Assembly (NCBI GenBank): GCA_025345505.1
Contig: JANVCC010000010.1
Coordinates: 45,085,738-45,149,737 of the forward strand
Length of the DNA stretch: 64,000 nt
Source: Todiramphus chloris collaris
Taxonomy: Eukaryota > Chordata > Aves > Coraciiformes > Alcedinidae
Reading direction: 5' to 3'
Position numbers and translations under genes: made by a program. The notes below the pieces were generated by a model that saw nothing but the letters and a program-made list of their open reading frames with translations, searched no databases and was not told where the DNA came from. This document shows, piece after piece, positions 23,087 to 33,707 of this stretch (the first letter of the stretch is position 1; every line of letters begins with the position of its first letter).

Positions 23087-23923
23087 TCACAAATCTTTTT
23101 CCCCAGAGCTGCTTTCCAACAGATCAGCCCCCAGCCTATACTGATACATGGGCTTGTTCTTCCCCAGATGTAGCACTTTACACTTGCTCTTGTTAAATTG
23201 CATTAAATTTCTCCCTGCCCAGCTCTCCAGACTGTCCAGGTCATGCTGGATGGCAGCACAGGCTTCTGGCATGTCAGCCACTCCTCCCAGTTTTGTATCA
23301 TCAGCAAACTTGCTGAGGATACATTCTATGTCTTCATCCAGGTCATTGATGAAGATATTGAACAGTATTGGACCCAGTACTGACCCCTGGGGGACACCAG
23401 TAGTCACAGGCCTCCAGCTAGACTCCTCCACTGACCACAACTCCCTGGGCTCTGTCCTTCAGCCAGTTCCCAATCCACCTCACTGCACAATCACCCAATC
23501 CACACTTCTTAAGCTTGGCTGTGAGGATACCATGGCAGATGGTATCGAAAGCATTGCTGAAGTCAAGAAATACAACATCTGCTGCCCTCTCCTCATCTAT
23601 CCAACTAGTTATGCCATCATAAAAGGCTATCAGATTAGTCAAGCATGATTTTCCCTTATGGAATCCATGTTGACTACTCATGATAAGCCTCCTTTCCTCC
23701 ACATGCTTTGAGATGGTGGCAAGAACAAGCTGTTCCATCACCTTTCCAGGAATGGAGGTGAGGCTGACCAGCCTATAGTTACCCAGGTCCTCCTTTTTGC
23801 CCTTTTTGAAGATTGGGATGACACTGGCCTTTCTCCAATCTTAGGCACCTCTCCTGTTCTCCAGGACCTCACAAAGATTATGGAGAGTGGCCTAGCAATG
23901 ACCTCTGCCATTTCCCTCAGCAC
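23087..23923 (-). pseudogene. CR1 ORF2 reverse transcriptase remnant, two overlapping frames
   Basis: Two overlapping minus-strand frames carry the RT core. Frame 23418-23741 has SQHGFHKGKSCLTNLIAFYD and FLDFSNAFDT (motif A, catalytic aspartate). Frame 23087-23440 has [21 protein letters not shown] (motif B) and KFADD at about 23297-23308 (motif C). A single frame change near 23430 separates them. Further upstream, at 23738-23923, [21 protein letters not shown] covers the start of the RT domain, with another frame disturbance around 23800. The catalytic aspartates are all present, but the protein could not be made in one piece. Confidence 0.88.
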
Positions 23924-23955
23924 TCACAGGTGCACCCCATCGGGGCCCATGGACT

Positions 23956-25299
23956 GACTGGAAAAGGGGAAATATAACCCCCATATTCAAAAAGTGGAAG
24001 GCAGATGAACCCAGGAACTATAGACCACTCAGCCTCACTTCTGTGCCTCGTAAGATCATGGAGAGGATCCTCCTGCGGGCACTTCTGAGGTAGATGAATA
24101 ATGATGAAGTAATTCGCTGTAACCAACATGGCTTCATCAAGGGTGAGCAAAGCCTTCAACACTGTCCCGCATGTCATTCTGGTCTCTAAGATGGTGAAAT
24201 ATGGATTTGATTGATGGACAATTCAGTGGATACAGAACTGGCTTGAGGGCCGCTCCCAAAGAGTGTTTGTCAATGGGTCAGTATCCAAGTGGAGACCAGT
24301 GACAAGTGGAGTCCTTCAAGGATCAGTACTGGGACGAGTCTTGTTTAACATCTTTGTCAGCGACATGGGCAGTGGCATTGAGTGCACCCTCAGCAAGTTT
24401 GCTGATGACACCAAGCTGTGTGGGGCAGCTGACACACTGGAGGGAAGGGAAGCCATCCAGAGGGACATTGACAGGCTGGAGAGGTGGGCCCATGCCAACC
24501 TCATGAAGTTCAACAAGGCCAAATGCAAGGTCCTCCGTCTGGGTTGGAACAATCCCAAGCACCAATATAGGCTGGACAGTGACTGGCTTGAGAGCAGCCC
24601 TGAAGAAAAGGACCTGGGAGTGCTGGTGGATGAGAAGCTCAACATGAGCCATCAGTGTGCTCTCGCAGCCCAGAGGGCCAATCGTATCCTGGGCTGCATC
24701 AAGAGAAGCGTGGCCAGCAGGTCGAGGGAGGTGATTCTCCCCATCTACTCCACTCTCATGAGGCCTCACCTGGAGTACTGTGTCCAGTTCTGGAGCCCCT
24801 GTTACAGGAAGGATATGGATGTGCTGGAGTGTGTCCAGAGAAGGGACACAAGGATGATCAGAGGGCTGGAGCACCTCTCCTATGGGGACAGACTGAGAGA
24901 GTTGGGGTTGTTCAGTCTAGAAAAAAGGCATCTCCGGGGAGACCTTATTGTGGCCTTCCAGTATCTGAACGGGGCCTACAGGAAAGTTGGGGAGGGACTT
25001 TTTAGGCTGTCGGGCAGTGATAGGACTAGAGGGAATGGATTAAAGCTAGAGACAGGTCAATTCAGGTTGGACATGAGGAAGAATTTCTTCACCATGAGGG
25101 TGGTGAGACCCTGGAACAGGTTGCCCAGAGAGGTGGTGGAAGCCCCATCCTTGGAAGTCTTTAAGACTAGGCTGGATGTGTCTCTGAGCAACCTGCTCTA
25201 GTGGGAGGTGTCCCTGCCCAAGGCAGGGAGGTTGAAACTAGATAATCTTTAAGGTCCCTTCCAACCCTGAGAATTCTCTCATTCTATTATTCTATGACT
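23956..25299 (+). mobile_element. Younger CR1 LINE inserted in the minus-strand CR1
   Basis: This plus-strand CR1 starts in the RT domain ([13 protein letters not shown]) and ends in ATTCTATTATTCTATG octamers at 25281-25295. Its subfamily differs from the host element (FQYLNG rather than YKYVKG type). The bases GACT at 23952-23955 recur at 25296-25299, a candidate 4-base target duplication or microhomology. An internal deletion near 24141-24148 removes the segment between GFIKG and SKAFNT (roughly 100 bases), and two stops lie upstream of the long open frame. A copy about 95% similar by eye lies at 55063-56003. Confidence 0.93.
24263..25201 (+). CDS. CR1 ORF2 C-terminal half (reverse transcriptase motif B onward), still open
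   Basis: With 312 codons this is the longest intact reading frame in the window. It contains [20 protein letters not shown] (residues 15-34, RT motif B), SKFADDTK (44-51, motif C with two catalytic aspartates), [46 protein letters not shown], then [18 protein letters not shown] and a C-terminal RNGLPREVV-like block ([21 protein letters not shown]). The stop is at 25199-25201, just before the 3' UTR. It is only a fragment: motif A and the endonuclease are absent, and the apparent GTG start is internal to ORF2. The open length reflects the element's youth, not host function. Confidence 0.88.
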   Translation: MFVNGSVSKWRPVTSGVLQGSVLGRVLFNIFVSDMGSGIECTLSKFADDTKLCGAADTLEGREAIQRDIDRLERWAHANLMKFNKAKCKVLRLGWNNPKHQYRLDSDWLESSPEEKDLGVLVDEKLNMSHQCALAAQRANRILGCIKRSVASRSREVILPIYSTLMRPHLEYCVQFWSPCYRKDMDVLECVQRRDTRMIRGLEHLSYGDRLRELGLFSLEKRHLRGDLIVAFQYLNGAYRKVGEGLFRLSGSDRTRGNGLKLETGQFRLDMRKNFFTMRVVRPWNRLPREVVEAPSLEVFKTRLDVSLSNLL

Positions 25300-26689
25300 T
25301 GTGGATGTCCAGTTTGTTCAACTGATCTCTGACCCAATCCTCTTCAACAGACACAAAAACTTCCTTCCTCCAGACTTCCTCTGTGGTCTTGAAAGCCTGG
25401 GACTCCTGGTAGCTGGCCTTAGTAGTAAAGACCGAGGAGAGTGTGGCATACAGTAACTCAGCCTTCTCTCTATCCTCGGTCACCAGGGAACCCACTTCAT
25501 TCATCAGTGGGCCAACATTTCCTCTAGACTTCCTTTTGCCTCCAACATACTTGAAAAAGCTTTTCTTGTTGTCCTTGTCCTCCCTCGCCAGGTTTAGTTC
25601 TAGGGATGCCTTAGCTTTCCTTGTTGCATCCCTGCATCCTCTGACAACCTCCTGGTATTCTTCCCAAGTGGCCTGCCCTTCCTTCCATGTCCTATATAAT
25701 TCCTTCTTCTGCTCAAGTTTATCTAGTAGCTTCCTGCTCAACTATGCAGGTCTCCTAACTCTCTTACTTGATTTCCTACTCTTTGGGATGCACTGATCTT
25801 GAGCCTGGGGGAAATGGTGATTGAATATTAGCCAGCTTGCTTGGGCCCCCTTACCTTCTAGGGCCCTGTGCCATGGGATTTTTCCAAGCAGTTCCCTGAG
25901 GAGGCCAAGGTTGGCCTTTCTGCTGTCCAGGGTAGCGATCCTGCTTGTGGCCCTCTGCCTACTGCCCCTAATTCTGAACTCCAGCATCTCGTGGTCACTA
26001 CAGCCAAGGGTGCCTCCCACCTTCACATACTCAACCAGTCCTTTGTTTGTCAGTACAAGGTCCAGCAGAACTCCTTTCCTTGTCGGTACCTCCACCACCT
26101 GCATTAGGAAGTTATCATCAGTGCTCTGGAGGAACCTACTGGACTGCACGTGCCTGGCTGTGTAGCTTTCCCAACAAATATCAGGGTAATTGAAGTCCCC
26201 TATGACAACCAGAGCCTGTGATTTTGAGGCTACTTCCAGCTGTCTGTAGAAGGCCTCATCAGCTTCCTCATCCTGATCAGGTGGCCTGTAGTAAACACCT
26301 ACTACAATGCCTCCCATACTAGTCTCCCCCTTAATCCTAATCCACAAGCTTTCAACCTGCTTCTCATTGCTCCCCAGGGAGAGCTTGATACATTCCAATT
26401 GCTCTCTCACATAGAGAGCAACTCCACCACCTCACCTTGCCAGCCTATACTTCCTGAAAAGGACATAGCCACCCATGACAATGTTCCAGTCATGTGAGCT
26501 GTCCCACCATGTCTCAGTGATTGCAATGAGATCATGGTCTCGAGATTGCACACAGATCTCTAGTTCATCCTGTTTGTTCCCCATACTGCATGCATTGATA
26601 TAGAGGTATTTTAGTGAGTTTGCAATACTAGAGTACCTCCTGACTGGTACCAACCCTGAGGTAGCAGTGGAGCTGGCACAACACCCCAC
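25292..26689 (-). pseudogene. CR1 ORF2 endonuclease and linker, nearly intact
   Basis: From 26689 leftward on the minus strand one frame runs about 465 codons with only two in-frame stops (26432-26434 and 25742-25744). It encodes the EEP endonuclease: INACSMGNKQDELEICVQ, ITETWWDSSHDW (catalytic glutamate), VVGVYYRPPDQDEEADEAFY, VIGDFNYPDICWES (GDFN) and GCSDHEMLEF (the SDH active-site motif). The linker SRKLLDKLEQKKELYRTWKE to LNKLDIHKS follows. All key catalytic motifs are visible. The first stop sits where related copies read RxGGGVALYV and could be a CGA-to-TGA change. The frame ends at the younger insertion. Confidence 0.9.
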
Positions 26690-26702
26690 TGATGTCCCCA
26701 GT

Positions 26703-27071
26703 TTATTTCCTGAGAACCAGGTTTTTCCTCTTTCCCCCTCTGAATCTAGTGTAAAGCTCTATCAATGAGCCCAGCCAATTCCTGTGATAGGAGAGATGCA
26801 CCCCATCTGATGCCAGCAGGCCTGGCATCATGTAAGTTGACCCACGGTCAAAAAACCCAAAGTCCTGCTGGTGGCACCAGGCTTGAAGCCAAGAATTGAT
26901 CTGATCGGTCCTCCTCAGCCTTTCTGGGTTTGTCCCTTCAACGAGGAGGATAGAAGAAAACACTACCTGTGCTCCTACTCCCTTGACCGGTTCACCCAGG
27001 GCCCTCAAGTCTCTCTTGACAGACCTTAGTTTTCTTTTTTCAAGATCATCACTGCCTACCTGGAAAGTCAA
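26703..27071 (-). pseudogene. CR1 ORF1 C-terminal esterase domain remnant
   Basis: A 122-codon minus-strand frame reads TFQVGSDDLEKRKLRSVKRD, LRALGEPVKGVGAQVVFSSI, then FGFFDRGSTYMMPGLLASDG and VHLS. This is the C-terminal part of the GDSL/SGNH-type esterase known from CR1 ORF1; LASDGVHLS holds the family's DxxH catalytic aspartate and histidine. The N-terminal half with the GDS nucleophile is missing because the element is 5' truncated about 70 bases upstream. The frame lies just before ORF2, as expected for CR1. Similarity to the 42854-43333 frame is evident along its length. Confidence 0.85.
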
Positions 27072-27314
27072 TAATGGATAATAATCTGGGGGCTATATGA
27101 GTGTAGGAAGCTTCCTTACCACAGCCTTAACTCAGGCCCAGATAAAAAAAAAAAAAAGAAGAAGAAGAAATTCAGTATGGTCTGGGATCTGATTAGCCCT
27201 GCAGTAGGACTGGATATGAGCTGTAAGCTCCTATTTAAGTGTCATGAATTTTTAAATATTCACACTTATGAACAAGGCAAACTGTGTCCATTAAGAGCTT
27301 TGTGACCAGTAGTT

Positions 27315-27818
27315 TCAGGGAGCACTTAGCACTGGTGAGGCTACATCTGGAACACTAAAATCAGTTTGTGGTCCCCTAGTTCATAAATGATGTGAAGAAG
27401 ACGGACAAGGTTTTATTATGAAGAGGATTAACCACCTTTATCATGTGACTTGAGGGAACTGGATTTCATTTATGAGCTGAAGAGGAGGCTAGGGGAAGAA
27501 ATATCAGCCTGCATCCAGAAACAGAGGAACCAAACTTTTCTCAGTACTGGTGCATGATAAAAAAAGTGGGCAACAGCCAAATATTATGTCTTGGGAGATT
27601 TGATCTGGACATTAGAACAATTTTAATTTTTTTTTTTTTCTGAGGATGGGGCAACAGTGGTACAGTTTTCCCAGACAGCAAAATAAACTCAAGAATCATG
27701 TAGGCTAAGCTGTCTTTGTCTGTCCTGATCAAGTGTGACAGTAGTGATCCTTGGAGCTAGAGGTTGGACCTGATGGTATTCTGAAATCAGTTCCAACCAA
27801 TATCTCTGTTTCTATGAG
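27315..27818 (+). mobile_element. Old, degraded CR1 LINE 3' fragment
   Basis: Recognisable landmarks in order are: CACTGGTGAGGCTACATCTG (LVRPHLE), a GAGCTGAAGAGGAGGCTAGG-like block, GGAGATTTGATCTGGACATT (the FRLDI block), and the 3' end TGGACCTGATGGTATTCTGA followed by TTCCAACC and TTTCTATGAG. It is heavily substituted, and a T-tract interrupts it near 27627-27640. This is probably one of the oldest copies in the window. Boundaries are approximate. Confidence 0.7.
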
Positions 27819-30800
27819 TTGTGGTCCTGTTAGATCCCCAGTTAACTTAAGAAATAAGAAATACAAAGTTTCTGTTCTTCAAAGAGGTCTTTTCAAAGTC
27901 AGATAATTTTGGCGTCTCTGCCTTCTTGCAGGTACTAGGATGAAGTTGACAGGTAAACCCCAGAAATCTAACAATACTTATAAGATCTAGAAACCATGGT
28001 ATTTGAAAATTAAAAGTTTACACTTGAGGAAATACATTTTGTACAGTACAACACTCTTTTAAGTATATAATAACTTCATCAAAGCTAAAAATTGTATCAA
28101 GATTCAAAAATTTTTATGTGGAATTTTGTAGGGTAAATTAGAAAATAATGATTGTGAATTATGTGAGTATTTAAATATGAAATTACATTATACAGCAGCA
28201 CATAACTGTATAGAATGAAGGAATACATTTCTGTGTATATTGAGTTGGAGAGTATACTAAAAAGTATATTTAACCAGTTGGATGAATGGTCAAATCTGAT
28301 GAGTCATTCATATGATCCTATGACAGACAGAAACATAAGAGCCATCAGCAGTTTAAATTTTTTATTTTGTCTGGATGTATCCTTTGGTTACTCAAAAGAG
28401 CAGAGGATGAAACTCTGGCCCAACAGCAATCACAGAGTCTTTTGTCATTGACTTTAGGAGTCCTAGGATTAAATACAAGAAGGTTTACTAACTGGAATCT
28501 TCTGTAAAAATATCTTCTGTCGAAGACACTGAGAGCAGTTCAGTATTTTATAAAGCAAACCATAAAGCAGAATCAACTCCATATTCTTATTTCTGACTCT
28601 ATTAAGCATATAATAGAAACAAGGCATGAAATTGCTATCTGTTCCTTCCAGAATCCTTCCTACTACATTTTCTATAAAAACATTATCTACTACATAATGA
28701 CTCATATAAGTCATTTAGGACAGAAATATGAATTTTGGATTTTTCACTATAGAAATTCTGATGTGAACAATCTGGCATTGCCTTTATCAGTTCTGTGCCC
28801 CATCAAAGTGCACAAACTTTCTCCTTTCCCAGGGAGATAAACACAACCAATTACATGGATAAGTTAACTGACAGCAATATATTGGCACTTTATCAAATGT
28901 TCTTAAAATACCTTGAAAAAACCCTGCACATGGTACAGTTTGTGAAGTTACTGTTATGACAAGAAAATAATTTTCTAAATTGTTGATGGTCTTAGGTGAT
29001 CAGTTTTAGGTCTCCAATACCAATGAACACATAACATGCCACTTTGACCAGAAATTTTTTTTTTAGATTTTAGTCCACCATATATTAATCTCTGTCTCTT
29101 AACTTTCTGGCACTTAAGAATTAGCTAAGAATCAATATTTATAGATGGAAAGAAAAAAATCTAGTGAATACAGAGAGACTCTAGTAATAACTTTTTAAAA
29201 CCATGTCACCAGCAAAAGTCTAGATAGGTTCTCTTTTAGACAAGGACTGCTCAGTGATACATTAACAAGAACATAAATAAAATGCTATACACAAACCAAT
29301 CACTTAGGAAAACACAGCAATTGCAATACACAGTTCAGTGATAATATCAGTGTGATTCCCATTACCATTATATATCTCTATAATATGTTTATCACCATGA
29401 CACTGGGAGTCTCCAATTCCATGGAAGTAATATGGGTTGAAGCCACCACAAACCCACCCCTCTCTTTAAAATTCATTTGTCTGTTGTTTAGCTCTCATAT
29501 GTTGGTCTGAGCCATGTGATCACTCCCTCCACCAAGCTGGTCTGGCTGACTCAGGGAGTAGTAACTTTTATACTACCAATTTTATACTACCAGTTAATGA
29601 CTCAACTGACATAGCTGTTTATCTAAAACAAAGGCCACCCTCTGATCCCCACTGTGTTGAGATAAAGTCTGCTTTCTTTGTGTCTCTGGTCAGTCACATA
29701 CTACATTATTCCCTAAGCTTCATGGGCACATCACCTTTGCCTCCATCTATTGAATATTCTTCCATTGTAAGAGTTTATTGGTCAGAAATAAACCCCTCAA
29801 CCCTTTTTCCTGATTTAATATTACATTATGGAATCTTAAAATTAAATTTCATGGTCATGGGGTGAAAACAGTGACTAACACTGCCAAAGGAAAATCACTG
29901 AAATATGTGTCTCAAGTATTTTTTCATTGTTATTATTTTGCTTCTTCCTTGCATGAACTTATGAGAGACTATCAAGTTTTTGTTTGCTCATTTTCTCTAA
30001 TTCTCAGTGTGAGGTAAGAGGGTATGTTAACAGTTAGTTCATTACAGAAGAATTTCAGATTTTTCAGAAAAGTTCAAGAGTTTATTAAATTAAAAATTAA
30101 TGTCCCCAAATTTTGGAGGAGTTGTCTTTACTCTTACTAAGCACAAAATTTTTGCTCAGTGAATTCAGGTTTTCATCCTGAATGTTGTTAAGATGCCTTC
30201 AGCTGTGAGATTTACAAAATCTAACTTTGTTTTGCTACCCAAATTGCTTCTGATTCATCAACTGATACCAACAAACCTAAATACCAACAAACAAAATACC
30301 AACAAACCTAAAAGCCTAAATATGGTTTTATTTGAAGTTTCTTTCTAAGGAAAACAGAACACCACTTAAAAGCAAAGGTACAACATATGTTTTATCTAGA
30401 CCAGGAGGGTGTAACACATACTACTTTTATGTAAAATGTATTTTTTACACTACATCTTTCACTATTTACCTTATTCCATTCTCTTCTACTTGCAATCTAA
30501 ATTAACTGTTGTGGACCTTAGCAAACACCTCTCACTTCTCTTTGATAGGGCAAATACTGAAAAATATATAATATAATATGTATAAAGCATACAGTATTTT
30601 TATTATGGAACATAATTTTTCCTGAAAAGTTAAAAAAGAAACAAAAAATTGGATAAGAAATGTGCCTTCGTTTTATCCAGTGTTATTTTGCCAACACAAC
30701 CTCTACATTAGCAGCCTTCTACTTGCAAACTTAGGTTCATCACTGGCAAAGTGTAAGGTCATATTGTATGTCTAGTGGCATCTAGTCACACATTACTCCT

Positions 30801-32035
30801 GCTAATTAATTTACATATCAATGGAATAAAGGCTTTTGTAGCTGTAGTTTAAACCTTACTGTACAATTAGTTGTCTGTGAAATTATACTGCTTTGATTGA
30901 AAAGGCACATAACTAAAACTGTCAATGCGAGATTATGTGACATTAATTAGATTGTAATTTGATAGTAAATGTAATTACAATTGAATTTTTATAAAAGTAT
31001 AATTTCTTATACATAGTTCCAAAATATCATATTCACAAGAGTTCAGATGCCAAAGGGAAGACCATAAGATTTCATCATTATGGAAGAAGTCATCATAAAT
31101 TAGAGGAAAAAAATGAAGGATTCTTGTTAAATTTTCAGTCTATTTTAAATTCTATATCTTTAAACTGTATTATTTTTCGAAAAAGAGAACATGAAATATT
31201 AACTATTGTGGGATCAAATAGCTGAAATAATAACATCCTTAACCTGAGACCATTGTCTATTATCCTTTTCCTAACAAAATTTGCGTAGCAGGCAGTAGGT
31301 AGAAGAAATTTTGTTGAGAGTTGATGTGTGAATATTGCCTGTTCCATGCAGAGAGGAGGAAAAAAAACCCGGAGTCTAAAAGAAGAGAAGTAGTGAAACA
31401 AACCACAAGCACCATAGCTCAGGGAATGGAAACATCTGAAAGAACATGTGGACTAAGTGCTCTGAAAAATGCTTTTGCACTAAGACAGTCCTGCTGTTTC
31501 TTCTCTGCTTCCTGTTGTGTTTAGAGAAATAGCATTTTGTGCCATCTTTGTAAACAGGATCACATCAAAGAAACACCATGTTTACTTTTTACTCCTTGTG
31601 GAAACAATCCATAGTTCCCTAAATGTGATAAAGTGCTGGAGACAGAAGGGAACATTGTGTTCTGTTCAGTTCAATTTCCTTGTTAAATTTAAGGAAAACA
31701 TAACAAAGTATCTGAGATAAAGATGGGTAGGTTTTTCATTAAAGATGGTCATACATCATACAGGTGTCTCTACTCTGAAGGTGGAACATACAGCTCTCGC
31801 TGGAAGGAAGAAGGATCATTACATATAATGTCCTTAGAAAGCATTTTGAAAATACAGTTACTGCTGTTCTACACAAGTCAGAAAATAACTTTGATTCTTA
31901 GGCATGATCACTGGTCACAACTTTTAGAAAGGCAGAAATGTAATTTTCTACTTGATTCAGATATATGAGTTTTCCATACAGGACTAGCAGGAATATTCAA
32001 AGGCTGTCACTGTAACTATTTATATGTGATGTCTA
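27819..32035. other. AT-rich unique DNA, no gene recognised; candidate conserved element near its right end
   Basis: About 4.2 kb without recognised genes or repeat families. A short tandem-like repetition (TTTATACTACCA twice) lies at about 29567-29592, and ACCAACAAACCTAAAT-like repetition at about 30268-30313. The stretch at 30755-30990 is rich in TAATTA-type homeodomain core motifs and is discussed as a candidate regulatory element. Confidence 0.6.
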
Positions 32036-32663
32036 TAAATTAAACTGAATATGAGCCAACAATGTGCCCAGGTGGCTAAGAAGGCAAACAGCATCCTGGC
32101 TTGTATCAGGAATAATGTGGCCAGCAGGACTAGGGAAGTGATTGTCCCGTGGGACTTAGTACTGATGAGGCACCTCCACAGCTGCACCTTGAAAACTGTG
32201 TTCAGTTTTGGGCCCCTCACTACAAGCAGCACATTGTGCTTCTGGAGAGTGTCCAAAGAAGGGCAATAAAGCTGGTGAAGGACCTAGAGCACTTCTGAGT
32301 CTTCTGCGGAGTGACTGAGGGGATAGGTGTTTTTTAGTCTGGACAAAAGGAAGCTCAGGGGACACCTTCTTGCTCTATACCTGAAAGGAGCTTGTAGTGA
32401 GGCAGTGTTGGACTCTTTTCCCGAGTAGCAAGTGATAGGACAAGAGGCAATGGACTCAAGTTACACCAGGGGAGATTTAGTTTGGACATAAGGGAAAAAT
32501 TCTTCACTGAAAGGGTTATTAAGCACTGGAACACCAGGGAAGTGGTGGTGTCAGTGACATAGTTTAGTGGTGAACTTGGAAGTGTTATGTTTAAGGTTGG
32601 ACTCAATGAATTTGAGGGTCTTTTCCAAACTAAATGATTCTTAATAACTCTATGATTCTATTT
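32036..32663 (+). mobile_element. CR1 LINE 3' fragment
   Basis: The fragment begins at ATGAGCCAACAATGTGCCCAGG ([20 protein letters not shown], open from 32051), just downstream of the RT palm. It continues through [10 protein letters not shown], a disturbed QFWAP region, [30 protein letters not shown]-like blocks and the 3' UTR (AGGGTCTTTTCCAAAC), to decayed octamers ending near 32663. Several frame changes are present. It is of the LYNYLKG subfamily seen at 15.4, 41.7 and 47.7 kb. Confidence 0.88.
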
Positions 32664-32961
32664 TAACAATGAAGATACTGTTTTCGTGTTTCATGATTTT
32701 ACCAGTACAGTTACCTCACTATTGCTAACAGGAGAATGTCAAAACTAGTTTTTCTTTATTTTATCTTTTAAAAAAACAAAAATGAAGAGGAAGGGAAAAT
32801 GAGGCCCATGTTTCCTTTTCATGTGCATTGGTAGAATAAAATTACTGTGGAAATACAAAATGAAGTTAATATCAGTTACATAGTTACAAACTTTTTGAGT
32901 TATGTCTGAGACACTAAAGACTTCAGTGTACTATGTACAGCATTGAATTAATGTTTATTGA

Positions 32962-33707
32962 AGTATGGATGCAGATGCCCAGGTGCTGGCAGCAGGGGCT
33001 GCATGGGACTCTGAGGGGAGACTGTGGCTGCCCTGCACCCAACACAGACAGTTTAAGTCGATTCCAACTGACACCCTGCAGGGCACAGCTGAGCCTCTCA
33101 GCCAAGATGGTAGCACTTCTGGAAAAATGCATTTAAGAAAGGGTAAAACATTGCAAGACAGAGACAGGAATGAGGAAATAAAGAGTGAGACATAACAGAG
33201 GGAACACCAAGGTCAGAGGAGGAGTTGCTCCAGGAGCTGGAGAAGGAGCCTATGGAGGTCCTACACCAGAGCAGGCAGATAGTGTTTGAGGGAACAGCAA
33301 TGTCTGGGGACAAGCCATACCAGAACAGGGTAAGTGTGTGCAAGGGAAGTAGCAGCAGAGATAAACTATTATGGACTGACCATAAATCTTCCCATCCCTG
33401 CTCAAAGTGAAAAGAGGTAGAGGAGTTGACAGTAAAGGAGTGAAGTTGAGCCTGGGAGAGGGAGGAAGAAAGCTGTTTTAATGTATGTCTTTTTACTACC
33501 CAAATCTATTGTAATTTGCAAAAATTAAATTAATTTTACCCAAGTCAAATCTGTCTTGCCCACAATTGTAATTGCTAAGCAATCTCCATGTCTTCAACTT
33601 AACTCAGGAGATTCTCAAACTATTTTTTCCTACTGCCCACTTAAGGAGGGGGAGGGAGGGAGTGAATTGCTGGGATGTTGTCTGTTTGACAAGGCTAACC
33701 CACCACA
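32962..33707 (+). mobile_element. LTR-element fossil (avian endogenous retrovirus-like), partial
   Basis: Landmarks match, from memory, a widespread avian LTR-type repeat: CACAGCTGAGCC with a GATGGTAGC stretch, AAGGTCAGAGGAGGAG, GGACTGACCATAAA, AAATTAAATTAATTTTACCC followed by CAAGTCAAATCTGT, and an end in AACCCACCACA at 33697-33707. It looks like a partial, degraded copy lacking the expected start of the repeat. Whether it represents LTR alone or LTR plus adjoining sequence cannot be decided by eye. Open frames inside it (for example 32965-33195) are not recognisable viral genes. It is broken and, from its divergence, probably old. Confidence 0.6.

Larger units (their letters stand above)
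22530..27142 (-). mobile_element. Long CR1 LINE (ORF1 esterase to ORF2 C-terminus), split by a younger CR1
   Basis: On the minus strand, 27142 to 25300 plus 23955 to 22530 make one CR1 of about 3.27 kb. It carries, in order, the C-terminal part of the ORF1 esterase, the ORF2 EEP endonuclease, the linker, the reverse transcriptase with KFADD and the C-terminal region. Its last 3' UTR bases are lost in the assembly gap at 22520-22529. The 5' end at about 27142 is truncated within ORF1, next to an A-rich GAAGAAGAAG stretch. The break at 23955/25300 falls inside the LDIHKSMGPDG segment, and the two halves join without loss when 23956-25299 is removed. Interruptions are few, so this is a moderately young copy. 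Confidence 0.92.

Noticed and set aside
23148-23648. 166-codon plus-strand open frame.
   Set aside because: It is antisense to the minus-strand CR1 reverse transcriptase with FADD and motif A. It is a shadow frame.
24323-24874. 183-codon minus-strand open frame.
   Set aside because: It is antisense to the well-supported CR1 RT frame at 24263-25201 and has no family motif. The same antisense frame recurs at 55117-55494 because the elements are copies.
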